A stretch of 64,000 nucleotides of DNA, taken from NCBI GenBank assembly GCA_001936135.1, contig CP012810.1, positions 1,364,001 to 1,428,000 of the forward strand, written 5' to 3'. This DNA is from Saccharomycopsis fibuligera x Saccharomycopsis cf. fibuligera. Its lineage: Eukaryota; Ascomycota; Saccharomycetes; Ascoideales; Saccharomycopsidaceae. Positions 40,012-53,169 of this stretch are shown piece after piece. Both the position numbers and the translations under genes were made by a program. Below the pieces are notes generated by a model. It ran no database searches, was not told the DNA's origin, and saw only the letters and a list, made by a program, of their open reading frames with translations. Every line of letters begins with the position of its first letter. The first letter of the stretch is position 1.

Positions 40012-41358
40012 ATGCTTAATTCATCATCTTCACTAAATTTTTCAAGATGGAGCATTGAAATGAATGGCGCGTTGATCTTATACGCAATCAATCAAGTTGA
40101 TCAACAGTACATCATGACCGGAGACTTCACCAAAAAATCATGGTCGATAATCATGCGACAGCTCAAAGAACAATTTCCAGATAAAAAATCCAAATTCTCT
40201 AAAAATAAGCTAGTTTCCCATTTTCGCGATGTTCTTTTGAAAGACCATAAAGTTTGGAGAGACATCAAGCACAATGCCATAGGTATCACTTGGTCTGAAA
40301 AACAAGATTGTTTTTTGTTTGACAATGACCAAATAGAGACCCTTGATGGGTTTTTCTCAGGGCTGGGTCCCAATAGGGAAGTTTTCCAACGAAATCGGAA
40401 AAAATTGAGTATCATGAAATTTATGTTCATGACCAACTGTTGCTACTACTTATCGTGGATAGACAAATATTTGTATCGCGAGGATCCTACTAATGATTTG
40501 ACACGAATTAATTACAGGGAGTTGAATTTGCAGTTTCCTAAATTGTGCAAAGTGAGGTATAAGTCGAAAATTTACTCGAAATCGCTACAATTTCAAAATG
40601 TTCCAAATGCTCCAGAGGAGTCGGAGTACAATGATCAGCAGATACAGAAAATATTCATTACGTCTCCCAATTCTAGTGATAACACTAATTCCAAATTTCC
40701 GTATTTTGAATACCAGCATCAAGTTCCACTTCAAAACATCCCTCCGCATCAACTTCAACATTTGCAACATTTGCAACAACACCAACAACACCAACACCAA
40801 CCACAACAACAGCAGCAGCAACATGTACAGCAATTACCATACTATTACCTCAACACCCATATAACTCAAAGCAAACAGTTCCCAGTATGTGGCCCCATTT
40901 ACAACCATTTTAAAAACTCAACAAGGGTTTTTGATGGATTTGAAACGGTACCAAACCAAAACCAGCCAATTTCAACTTTTCATCCAGCTAGTAGATCATC
41001 AGCTGTCAACAGCCTGGCATCTCAAAGCTTTAACTTTAGCCCAAGTTTGTCTCATTTTTTCACACCAGATCAAGGTACAAATAACAGTAATTTCCATAGT
41101 AACAATCACAATAATTGGAACTGGAACTCTCCGAATGAGACAGGTATCATAAGCTTTGATTCTAGTTCCAGGAATTTACCAAACCAGCATCAGCATTCTT
41201 TATCGTCAACTTCTTCGTCGGCTTCTTTGTTATCTTCCTCACTATCATCAGACTCTCCTTTACTAACTTTAACTGCTTACCAACAGATTAATCAAACCGG
41301 CCACAGTCGTAATAATGGTAAATCACAACCTGCGCCTCCTTGGTTCTCTCCGTCATAG
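40012..41358 (+). CDS. Myb/SANT-like DNA-binding domain protein
   Basis: The product is 448 aa. Residues about 10-110 fit the Myb/SANT-like (trihelix-type) domain: a first Trp (FSRWSIEMNGALILYAINQV), GDFTKKSWSIIMRQLKEQF, a third helix with FSKNKLVSHFRDVLLKDHKVWRDIK, and the closing NAIGITWSEKQDCFLFDND. The conserved Trp residues and final acidic Asn-Asp fit the family. A second conserved-looking helical part follows (about 120-175). The tail is Gln/His-rich (about 240-280), then Ser/Asn-rich, as in fungal transcription factors. Such domains occur both in regulators and in proteins derived from Harbinger-type transposons; no transposase is nearby. A sequence-specific DNA-binding role is inferred. 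No yeast symbol recognised. Confidence 0.7.
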   Translation: MLNSSSSLNFSRWSIEMNGALILYAINQVDQQYIMTGDFTKKSWSIIMRQLKEQFPDKKSKFSKNKLVSHFRDVLLKDHKVWRDIKHNAIGITWSEKQDCFLFDNDQIETLDGFFSGLGPNREVFQRNRKKLSIMKFMFMTNCCYYLSWIDKYLYREDPTNDLTRINYRELNLQFPKLCKVRYKSKIYSKSLQFQNVPNAPEESEYNDQQIQKIFITSPNSSDNTNSKFPYFEYQHQVPLQNIPPHQLQHLQHLQQHQQHQHQPQQQQQQHVQQLPYYYLNTHITQSKQFPVCGPIYNHFKNSTRVFDGFETVPNQNQPISTFHPASRSSAVNSLASQSFNFSPSLSHFFTPDQGTNNSNFHSNNHNNWNWNSPNETGIISFDSSSRNLPNQHQHSLSSTSSSASLLSSSLSSDSPLLTLTAYQQINQTGHSRNNGKSQPAPPWFSPS

Positions 41359-41544
41359 TCTATATCTTATATTATTTAACTCATTTCTTGAAAAAAGAGG
41401 CAATCAGAAAGAATTCAGTTTTAAACTGTGAAAAACTAAGCCATAAACCAAAAAATTTATCTATATATGTTTATGATTCTATGTGATTAATTAACTGACT
41501 GCTCTGCATATTTCTCATGGATAGCCTCGTTTTTCAGCTATTTC

Positions 41545-41584
<40 letters not shown>

Positions 41585-41954
41585 CACCTACATGCATACT
41601 CTTTCCTAGTCCATTTAAAAAGTTAATTTTTTAACTTGATTTTTCAATTCTTTCCTCTCTTCCATGATACATATCTCATACTATTACTGTAACACTATGC
41701 CTGTTAATGCTCGTTCCATTACGCCCGTTAAAGCACTGTATATTGCAACCATGTTGGAGAACATTGCAGCTCTGGAGCGCGCATAGTAGTAAAAGAACAC
41801 TCTACAGCCAATGGCAGTGTTTTTTTAATTTTCACCAACATTTTCTGACTGATGAGAAACCCATAGCGAGTGCAAGTGTAATACTGTCGAGAGCATAGGT
41901 CTTCAGTGGGCCACATTTTACAGAGACTCTTTCTATCAAAAAGCAGCCGCCACT
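41359..41954. other. Intergenic region before SAM50
   Basis: It holds a T29 tract (41556-41584) in the 3' region of the Myb/SANT-like gene, then an ordinary AT-rich promoter. No other feature. Confidence 0.5.
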
Positions 41955-43734
41955 ATGTCTTTGGATGAAGTGCATCATGAATCGGTAAGTTTATGATCCA
42001 CGATTGTGAGAATAACTTCACTCAGAACTGAGAAAAAAAAAATCGGAAGTTGAAAACCTAGAACTTACCCCAACATTCAACCAAATATTCATATCATAGC
42101 ACAATATACTAACTTAGATTCTCCCATTTGTCCAGGTTAGCGATAAGATCCAATATGGAACCCTCAGAAATGAAAAAACTCAACAACTAAATGAGCTCGA
42201 GAGCCTACAACTCCAGCAGTTACAATTACTAGACAGTCAAAAAAAAGCATACATTGAACATGTTCTCTCTGTGAATAAATCCAGATTAGTCAATGTGCCA
42301 CAAGTCGCAGTCAGCAATGGACAAGTGAACCGTGAAGCTTTCTTGAATAAGCAATTGGAGCCTTTGCTCAAACCTGGTTCGAGGGCTTTCAAAGTGGAAG
42401 AATTGTTGCTGAGGGTGGATGCAGTGACGAGAAATTTCGTCACTTCGGGAAGTGTGGAGAATGTATTGGTGCGATTCGAAGCTTTGCCTAAACAACAGCA
42501 ACAAAGGTTCTTCTATAATCCTACGGCTAATAACATTAATAACAATAGCATCGATTTGGTGCCGATATTCCATTTAATTCCTGTGAAACGATTTTTTGCC
42601 AAGACAGGGACAAATGTCGGCAATGGCGAAGGAAGTGGGTACTTGACATTACAACTAAGAAATTTCTTGAAAGGTGGAGAAAATTTGATTTTTGATGCTA
42701 CGATAGGCACGAGAACCAGAACTTCGTATTTGCTTAACTTGAATTTCCCAATAAACAATAATCCATATGTAAGATCTGAAAATTTGATTTTCATGAATTC
42801 AAAAAAAAATGAGTGGACGTCGCATGATCAGATCCTCAAGGGATTTTCCAACAAGATTATCAAATACGGAATTGGTGATTTTAAGGATCCTAAAAACTTC
42901 TACCCTAACGTGGCTCAAGAGCTAAGTATTGAAAACATTTGGAGAGCAGTATCTGTGATTGATTCGGCTGCTTCGGATCATGTCTTGCTAAACTGTGGTG
43001 ATGATTTCAAATCTTCGCTTGTGTATAATATCAGATATGACTCGCGAAACAGCAGACTATTGCCCAAGTTGGGCAAATTTTTCAAATTCCAGCTAGAATA
43101 CGCTCCAGGATTGGTAAATTTCCAAAAATCGAATTTTGTCAAATGTACGACAGAGTCCCTTGTTGCTGCTCCGTTGTCTAACAAAACGTTCATCAACTTT
43201 TCCTTCAGGACCGGTATATTACACAATTTGAATAAAGTTAAAGGATACACTCACCTAATGGATAAATTTTACTTGGGTGGTCCTACCGATATTCGTGGCT
43301 TTACCTATAATGGGCTTGGTCCAAGAGCTCCTACATCATACTTGAACAGCAATTACTTAACTAGTGGTGGGGACAGATTAGGCGGGAACTTATTTTATTC
43401 TGCTGGGTTAAGTTTGTTAACCACCATTCCTAAACTTGCGCCAACTGAGGATTATAATTGGAAGCTTCACTTTTTCGCCAATGCCGGCAAGCTTATCAAT
43501 TTTGATTATCACAACAAATTTCAGCTTGGGCAAGGGCAAGGACACGGCACAAATAACAGTATTGATGGCTTGGTGCTGCAATTGAAGCAACCTTCAGTTT
43601 CTATTGGGGCTGGGGTTTTATATAATCACCCTGCTGCCAGATTTGAGCTTAATTTTACGGTGCCTGTGCTTGCTCACGAGTCAGATTCTTTGAGAAAGGG
43701 GATTCAGTACGGCATTGGGCTTTCATTTTTGTAA
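41955..43734 (+). CDS. SAM50: Mitochondrial outer-membrane assembly protein Sam50/Tob55 (two exons)
   Basis: Exon 1 is 41955-41984 (ten codons, MSLDEVHHES) and exon 2 is 42136-43734, giving 542 aa. The donor is GTAAGT at 41985, TACTAAC at 42107-42113, and the acceptor TCCAG ends at 42135; the phase is 0. Exon 2 continues VSDKIQYGTLRNEKTQ, a Gln/Leu helix, then a single POTRA domain (FKVEELLLRVDAVTRNF) and the Omp85 beta-barrel. The barrel shows FYLGGPTDIRGFTYNGLGPR (the lid/loop-6 RGF motif) and a C-terminal strand ending QYGIGLSFL. Sam50 is the core of the SAM complex, which inserts beta-barrel proteins into the outer membrane. The in-frame GTG at 42271 is not the start. Confidence 0.92.
41985..42135 (+). 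other. SAM50 intron
   Basis: A 151-nt intron with donor GTAAGT, TACTAAC branch at 42107-42113 and TCCAG acceptor 22 bases later. A nearer TTAG lies only three bases past the branch site and is too close to be used. Confidence 0.9.
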
Positions 43735-44466
43735 TGAAAAGCATCTTATACATTGTACTATTTCAATTTGCATATACAAAATACAAAATAAAAGTTATCC
43801 AAAAATAAAACTATTTAACAGTAGTTACATAAATTTCTCTGCTATCGTGTCAGCATCACAATATAGAAAAACATAATCTCTTCAAGTTTATAATGTTCTA
43901 TTCAACTTGCCAACATTGCGCCTGCCCTTTGCAAGAAAATGAATGCATCTTTACAAAGATAGCCTAACATTATACCGATAATGGCAAGTCGAACGATTAT
44001 AATCATGAGATTCTTTATATATGATAGGCTTAAATGTCTACATAACTAATCCGAAACCAAGCCTATTGACCAATACCTAAACCATCCGGGTAACCCTTCA
44101 AAATATCCATTGATGCACGCGATCCTTAACAGTTAAGTTGCGCTACCAGTAAAAAACCAAAGATTTGGAAGGGCGTTTGTTGTACTCTGCTAGGATTATA
44201 AAATTGGCAATTTTACAGCTGTACAAGGAATAAAATCCAGATTCACAGCTACGCTTAGCTACAGTGGCCAACAATTAGATTAAAATAAACTTAAGGGGGC
44301 TATAAGATCATACATTATTACATTTCTTGGCTTTTACAGATACGATTTTTGCATTTTTTTGATCTTTGATATTTGACTTGTTTGATTTTTTGACGTTTCT
44401 GTTTCCTTTTTACAGAATCTCTCCACCAATTTATTATCACTACTACAATCATTGATAGAATCAACC
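43735..44466. other. Intergenic region before FAA2-type gene
   Basis: An AT-rich promoter region of 0.7 kb. I looked for CCTCGG fatty-acid response motifs and saw none. T-rich blocks precede the start codon. Confidence 0.45.
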
Positions 44467-46644
44467 ATGGGAAAACACGATAATCAATATCCGATTATTC
44501 AACCAACCATTTTAAAAGACACCGATAGTCTAGATGACGCACTAAGAAAATTCCCATACAACAGCACCGATCTATCCACTGCGGTTCCGTTACCAGGATC
44601 TCAAGAACCAGGATACTCCCCAGTCCATAGAAACAAAGTGTCTCAAAGTGGCCTTTTCTCCACTTTACACAAAGATACACAAACCATTTATGAGGTTTTC
44701 CAAAGTGTGTTGAAACACCATGGGAATAATGGGTTCTTAGGCAGAAGAGTTAAACTCGAAGATGGCACTTTTGGTGAGTATGAGTTTGAAACGTACAAGG
44801 AAGCCGCACTAAAAAGAGATCAAGCTGGGGCTGGTGTGCTTAATGTGTTGAGCAAATATCCTGAGATTGATTTGGATAATTTCATCTTGTCTTTGTATTC
44901 TGGGAATACTTATGAGTGGATCATTACTGATTTGGCCTGCCATGCTTATTCCATTCCAAATACCACATTGTACGACTCATTGGGCCCCGAATCTTCAAAT
45001 TTTATCTTGTCTTTGACGGAGTCGCCAATTATTGTCTTGTCTAAAAGTAAAATTTCCAAAATTTTTGAGCTTGTCGATGCGCCAGGAAGTAAATTGTCCA
45101 CTGTGAAGGTGTTGGTGTCTATGGACGAGTTCGACTCTTCCTCTCCTGATGATGATAAACTTTTGGCAATTGCTCAGCAAAAGAATATTGAATTGATTAG
45201 TTTCAACCAACTTTTGGAACTTGGTAAGTCCAATCCACGCCAGCATGTGCCACCAAAAAGATCAGACTTGGTTACCATTTCGTTCACCTCGGGTACCTCA
45301 GGAACACCAAAGGGGGTAGAATTAACTCACGAAAGTTTTATCAGCGGTGTGACTTTTTGCTTTTGCCAAGTGGAAATTCCTCCTGAACCTGTATCATTCT
45401 GCTTTTTACCATTAGCACACGTCTTGGAAAGATTTAAAGTTGCGTTTGAAATTACCGCGGGGGCCAAAATTGCCTTAGCACACGATCCGGCTAACGTTAA
45501 GACGTTCTTGGACGACATTAAGATCCTTAACCTTTCTACGCATTTATGCGGGGTGCCACGAGTATATACTAAAATTGAACAAGGGTTGAAGGCGAAATTT
45601 CAAGCATTGCCAGGCCTCAAGGGAGCTTTGATTAGAAGCGTGATTTCTTTTAAGCAATATTGGGATTTCACTTTAGGCTTCAATGGTAAGGGGATAGTGA
45701 ATGCAGTGTTGAAGAAATTATTTTTGTCCAAAATTAGAGAACAAATTGGGTTTAGCGATTTGGATTTCTTGATTAGTGGAGGAGCTCCGATCAATGCGGA
45801 ATCGGTGAAATTTTTAAGGACTGCCTTTGGATGTTCCTTTTACGTTGGATATGGGCTCAGTGAAAGTTTTGCGGCTGTTTGCCTTAGTAACAAGTACGAA
45901 ACCAATTTGCAAAGTGTTGGGCCCGTCGGGGTGACTGCGGAGTTGAGGTTGCGTGATTTGCCAGAGTTGGATTATTCATGGAGTAAGAATAGATCAGGGG
46001 AAATCTTGCTTAGAGGACCGCAAATCTTTAGACGCTATTTCAAAGACGAAGAAAAAACCAGAGAAGCATTTGATGGTGACGGATGGTTCCATACCGGAGA
46101 TGTTGGCAGATTGGACAAGGATGGAAAATTAATGGTGGTTGATAGAGTCAAGAATTTCTTTAAACTTGCACAGGGAGAATATATCGCAGTGGAAAAAATC
46201 GAAAACGTATACTTGTCAGGCAACAGTTTTATGGAGCAGATTTTCATTTACGGGAATTCTCTTGAAGATCATTTAGTATCGATTGTTGCAGTGACTGCTG
46301 GAGGAGTCTTGAATTACATCAAAAAGGCCAAAGAACAAGCAGACCAAAGCAAAGTGGATGAAGTCACCAAGGAAGTGTTTGGACTTGATTCAGTGGATCA
46401 AGTTAGAGAAAGACTTGCCTCTAAGGATTTGAAACTCCGAAAGTATTTGCTTAAGCAGGCTAACGCCAACATTAAGGATGCTGGACTCTTTGGATTTGAA
46501 AAAATCAAGAATGCGTACTTTTTGGAAGACCCCCTCACGATTGAAAATGACTGTGTTACACCAACCATGAAGTTAAAACGTCCAATTGCTACGAAGGTGC
46601 ACAAGCAATCGATCGATGCGCTTTACGCGGAGGGATGGATTTGA
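44467..46644 (+). CDS. FAA2: Fatty acyl-CoA synthetase, Faa2 type
   Basis: The product is 725 aa from the ATG at 44467 (ACCATGGG). The frame extends upstream only through a TTG. The AMP-binding domain has the P-loop FTSGTSGTPKG, FLPLAHVLERF, GYGLSES, and the FACS region DGWFHTGDVGRLDKDG followed by DRVKNFFKLAQGEYIAVEKIEN. Phrases such as WIITDLACHAYSIPNTTLYDSLGP match the peroxisomal Faa2 branch rather than Faa1/4. It activates fatty acids to acyl-CoA, probably for beta-oxidation. Candida species carry several FAA2 copies. Unlike S. cerevisiae Faa2 it ends YAEGWI and has no SKL-like PTS1, so its compartment is open. Confidence 0.85.
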   Translation: MGKHDNQYPIIQPTILKDTDSLDDALRKFPYNSTDLSTAVPLPGSQEPGYSPVHRNKVSQSGLFSTLHKDTQTIYEVFQSVLKHHGNNGFLGRRVKLEDGTFGEYEFETYKEAALKRDQAGAGVLNVLSKYPEIDLDNFILSLYSGNTYEWIITDLACHAYSIPNTTLYDSLGPESSNFILSLTESPIIVLSKSKISKIFELVDAPGSKLSTVKVLVSMDEFDSSSPDDDKLLAIAQQKNIELISFNQLLELGKSNPRQHVPPKRSDLVTISFTSGTSGTPKGVELTHESFISGVTFCFCQVEIPPEPVSFCFLPLAHVLERFKVAFEITAGAKIALAHDPANVKTFLDDIKILNLSTHLCGVPRVYTKIEQGLKAKFQALPGLKGALIRSVISFKQYWDFTLGFNGKGIVNAVLKKLFLSKIREQIGFSDLDFLISGGAPINAESVKFLRTAFGCSFYVGYGLSESFAAVCLSNKYETNLQSVGPVGVTAELRLRDLPELDYSWSKNRSGEILLRGPQIFRRYFKDEEKTREAFDGDGWFHTGDVGRLDKDGKLMVVDRVKNFFKLAQGEYIAVEKIENVYLSGNSFMEQIFIYGNSLEDHLVSIVAVTAGGVLNYIKKAKEQADQSKVDEVTKEVFGLDSVDQVRERLASKDLKLRKYLLKQANANIKDAGLFGFEKIKNAYFLEDPLTIENDCVTPTMKLKRPIATKVHKQSIDALYAEGWI

Positions 46645-47772
46645 CTGAGTAGCGAGCATAAATAAATGTATCTAGCGATATCAAGGAGTGTATTAGAGTC
46701 AAATGTGATATAAATATTAGTAGAAATAGAATGCTGCATGTTGAGCCAAGCCTTGCAATAGTCTACTGTTTTGCTGTAGCATATATACTTTAGTTTACTA
46801 TGAGGATCCAGAAACGCGGGTCGGAGATACCGAGGGGAGGCGCAGTCCCACAGGGCGAGCTTCCGGGGGCAAAGAGTGTATGGCAAAGTGGGCAAGTACG
46901 TGGATGAGAACCGGAAAACGTGTACTACCCGGATGCGCGCATATACATATACAGACGACTAGACACACCGAAGTACAGCTAGGCACAGGATAATACTGTA
47001 CATTACATTATACCACGTCAATAAGCACCACACGGCATCACACGGCATCACACAGCAGGAACACTGCCACTGTTGCTCAGCTTGAATGAGAAAATTATTG
47101 AGAATTCGAGAGAGAAAAGTACTAAGTGGAGTCAGTAAAGTAAGGAGTACAGTACAGTACAGTACAGTATGATTTATGATTGAGGACCAATCCAGAGTAA
47201 AAATAGGCCAAAGTTAAAAAAAGTAGAGGGAAAAAGAAAAGAAAAGAAAAGAAAAAAAAAAAAAATAAAAAAAAAAAAATAAAGTAAAAGTAAAAAATAA
47301 AAAAATAAATAAAAAAGAAAAGCAACGCAGTAGCTCAACAGTGTCGATTGTACTGTATTGCATTTACTGTATTGTGTGTCTGCCACTCTTACCAGCTATT
47401 ATTTCTATTATTGTATTAGTGTTACTCAACTATACCTGGTCACCGAAAACAAAACAGACTCATCTTTTCTTTTGCTCTTGCCAGCTCATCATCCGAACAT
47501 CCATTACTTACTACTTACTTACTTACTTACTCACTATAGTAGTACACTACGCGAGCGTGTCGTTACCTCTGTCTCTGTCCCTTTCCCTTTGCCTTTCTTG
47601 TTTTTCTTTTTCATCTTGTTTTTCCCCCTAGACAAAAATCCACGCTTTCCCGTGCTCACCCCAAGTTACTAAAGAGAGTCGGCTACTATTATCACCAGAA
47701 GCCCAAAGCCCAAAGTATCATTATTATTATTATTATTATTATTCTTAATATACCCATCAGCTATTACCAATA
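46645..47772. other. Intergenic region and CRZ1 promoter/leader
   Basis: It contains a GC-rich island at 46800-46945, a direct repeat of CACACGGCAT near 47031-47050, an AGTAC tandem repeat (47147-47168), A-rich blocks at 47215-47325, (TTAC)n near 47510-47530 and (ATT)n at 47719-47742. A complex, repeat-rich regulatory region fits a tightly regulated transcription factor. No gene was recognised in it. Confidence 0.5.
47147..47168. repeat. AGTAC pentanucleotide repeat
   Basis: About four direct AGTAC units in tandem, upstream of CRZ1. GTAC is itself palindromic. Confidence 0.7.
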
Positions 47773-48837
47773 ATGGAGTACCCCTATGGCAACGACCCCA
47801 ACGCTGCCCACCCAGCAAACTTCAAGCTGGAGTTCGACGACATTTTCAACTTGTCCAGCTTCCCGTCCCTCAACAACAATACCGGCGCTAATGATGCCGG
47901 CGGGAACAGCAACGGAAATGGCCAATTCTACAGCCAACAAATGCCACAACAAATGTCACAACAACAAAGCAACAATATCGTCCAGAATCCACAGCTGCTA
48001 CTGGATAACCAGAATTTCCAAAGTCCTTTGATTTTTCAACAGCAGCAGCAGCAGATACTACAACAACAACAGCAGTTACAACGTCAACAACAACTACAAC
48101 TACAACTACAACTACAACAACAGCAGCAGCAGCAGCAGAACAACCAGTCAAATGGGTTTAATAATCAGCAGAGAGGATTCGGTACTCGTCCAGTATCTTC
48201 CCATATTAATGGCCCAGAACTCTATGACCAATCTTTCAGCTTGATGAATCAACTAGTCAGCAACGCATCCGCTAGCAATAATAATAATAATAATAACAAC
48301 AACAACAACAATAACAACCAAAATAATAACTCATTTGGTCCTCCTCAACATTCAATCTACAATAACAGTAATAGCCATAGTGGTGTAGTTGATAATCTTT
48401 CTAATGTAGATTTCATTAATCCGTTCCAAGATACCCCGCAGCACTTGAATGTTGAAAATGTCTCTATTCATAATGACAACTTTACCGGATTCAATATCAA
48501 TGCCAATAACAGTCTAAGCAACAGTAATAATACCAATAACTTGCAAAATAACCACAATTCGCTTAATAATATGCACACAACGAGCAACAGTAATAATGAC
48601 AACAATTTATTGTCGATCCCATTAGGAAACGATGCATTGCAACGCCATGGATCTTCTTCCAATTTGTCTGATTTGTCCTCTAATGCTAATTCACCCTACT
48701 TGAGTGCTGCTGGATCACCTTTTTCTCCAAGCAATGATCTCAATGACGTTGCTTCAGTGAATAATGATAATCCAGGGTCGATGTTCGATAGCTTGCCAAA
48801 TGTGTATTTGGATAGTTTTAACGATTTGAGTCTTCCT

Positions 48838-48872
<35 letters not shown>

Positions 48873-50224
48873 CCAGAGCCAACAACAACATCTCAAATCT
48901 GAAGAAGACGAATCATACAGGTTGACATTTGAAAACTTGCAAAATCTTCACAATAGTATGCATAACAGCAATAACAATAGCAATTCACAAACAGTGGTAC
49001 CTGCCACTGGCGCCGGTGCTCAAAGTAACGACATTGATGATCAGAATGCCAACAACAACGGCAAACCACCGGTAATTAAGTATGAAGATGTGGAACAACA
49101 AGCAGCGAAGACCCCATCACTTTTCGGGAGTTCCAATAAATCATCACCTTTGAATTCTCCTAGACGATCAAGAGCCAACTCTGTGGAAAATCGTTCAAGA
49201 TATGGTGATTCATTGTTGCCGAGTGTTAATATTACAAATGTCGGTGATAGGTCACATAGCAACGGCGATGAAAATGCTCACAACGCTAGCAATAGTAACC
49301 ACAACAATGCCAGTCCGAATTTAACGTCTCCTATATCTTCAGCTAATGATGAAGACTTTCTACATCCAAACACTTCATTCGACAGCGGCGCTAGTAATGG
49401 CGCTTCTGGCAGCGGTGCTAATGGCATAAATGGTCCAGGGAGAAGTAGACGCAAATCAATCAGTTCAAAGAGTCCCGGCGGTTCAGCAGCTTCCAGATCA
49501 AGATCTCGTAGTAAGTCAAGAACTCGCGAAAACAGTGTCAACTTATCTGAAAACCGGGAGAAAATCCTCGAATTAGCATCCCCGAACCATTCTAACAAAC
49601 GACAGCAAAAACATCCATCAATTTATGCCTGTGACATGTGCGATAAAAAATTCACTAGACCGTATAACTTAAAATCACACAAGCGAACTCATACCGATGA
49701 GAGACCATTTATATGTTCGACCTGCGGTAAAGCCTTTGCTAGACAGCATGACAAAAAACGACACGAAGATTTGCATACTGGTGAGAAACGGTTCCAGTGT
49801 AAAGGACTACTTAAAGATGGGAATACTGCTTGGGGTTGCGGTAAAAAATTCGCGAGAATTGATGCGTTGGGGAGACATTTCCGTACCGAGGCTGGGAAAG
49901 AGTGTATTCGACCATTGGTGCAAGAAGCAGAATTGGAGAAGAATTTCGCCGGATTGGACTTTTTAACCGGGAATGGCAGTGGTGGTGGTGCGAATGGGGA
50001 GGCTAATTTGATTGATTTTTATCAGCTGATTTTACAGCAGCAACAGCAGCAGGTTCAGAAAGAACAACAGAGACAACAGCAGTTGCAGCGAGCTCAACAA
50101 GCTCAACAAGCTCAGCAAGCTCAGCAGCAGCAGCTGCAACTGGGGATACCTCATGTGGCTATATCTCCCCCGGATATCAGAATCAGTACTGGAAAAGTGG
50201 ACCCATTGATGGATAACAGTTTTT

Positions 50225-50260
<36 letters not shown>

Positions 50261-50430
50261 GTAATAATAATGGTAATAGCACTACACAGGGTGCCAGCGC
50301 AAGCATTGGAAGTAACAGCAATCATAATAACAACAACAATATGGATATGGCTTATAGCCCTGGGGTTTCTCCTATAGATAGCCCAATTCCTGATTTTCAG
50401 TTCACTATAGTTCCAGATCAAAACAATTAG
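47773..50430 (+). CDS. CRZ1: Calcineurin-responsive zinc-finger transcription factor Crz1
   Basis: The product is 885 aa. The DNA-binding region starts at Cys620: finger 1 ([21 protein letters not shown]), finger 2 ([21 protein letters not shown]), and an atypical third finger with an inserted loop ([31 protein letters not shown]). This trio is diagnostic for Crz1. A PSVNIT at residues 483-488 matches the calcineurin docking consensus PxIxIT, and Ser-rich flanks around 450-600 are candidate phosphosites. The remainder is polyGln and polyAsn. On a Ca2+ signal, calcineurin dephosphorylates Crz1, which enters the nucleus and induces ion-homeostasis and cell-wall genes. No intron is seen. Confidence 0.93.
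48838..48871 (+). repeat. CAG repeat encoding polyglutamine in Crz1
   Basis: About eleven pure CAG codons. Other blocks in the same ORF are (CAA/CAG)n at 48040-48138 and AAT/AAC polyAsn at 48280-48318 and 50228-50260. Confidence 0.85.
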
Positions 50431-52893
<2,463 letters not shown>

Positions 52894-53169
52894 ATGAGTT
52901 GATTTATGTTTACTTGTTTCATAACTTTCTCAAAAAGTGAGCTTTTTGCAGAAAATAGTCATTAATGTTTTGTTTTTTATTATTGTCGTTGCTGTCATCG
53001 CTGTCGCTCTCGTTGCTCTTGTTCTACTTGTCTATACTGATTGAAAAGAATCTCCCATATTATAATGTCAAAAACTGTAAATAGTTTTCACTGCCTGTCC
53101 ATTTAAAAAATAAATTCACATATATCTACCTTACAATATTTTAAGTATATGTATGACAAATACGTAGTA

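Noticed and set aside
42114-42117. Nearer TTAG acceptor for the SAM50 intron
   Set aside because: It lies directly after TACTAAC, too close to the branch point; TCCAG at 42131-42135 gives an open frame in line with exon 2.
44452-44466. Five-codon upstream extension of the FAA2-type ORF
   Set aside because: It begins with TTG, not ATG; the first ATG is at 44467 in a good context.
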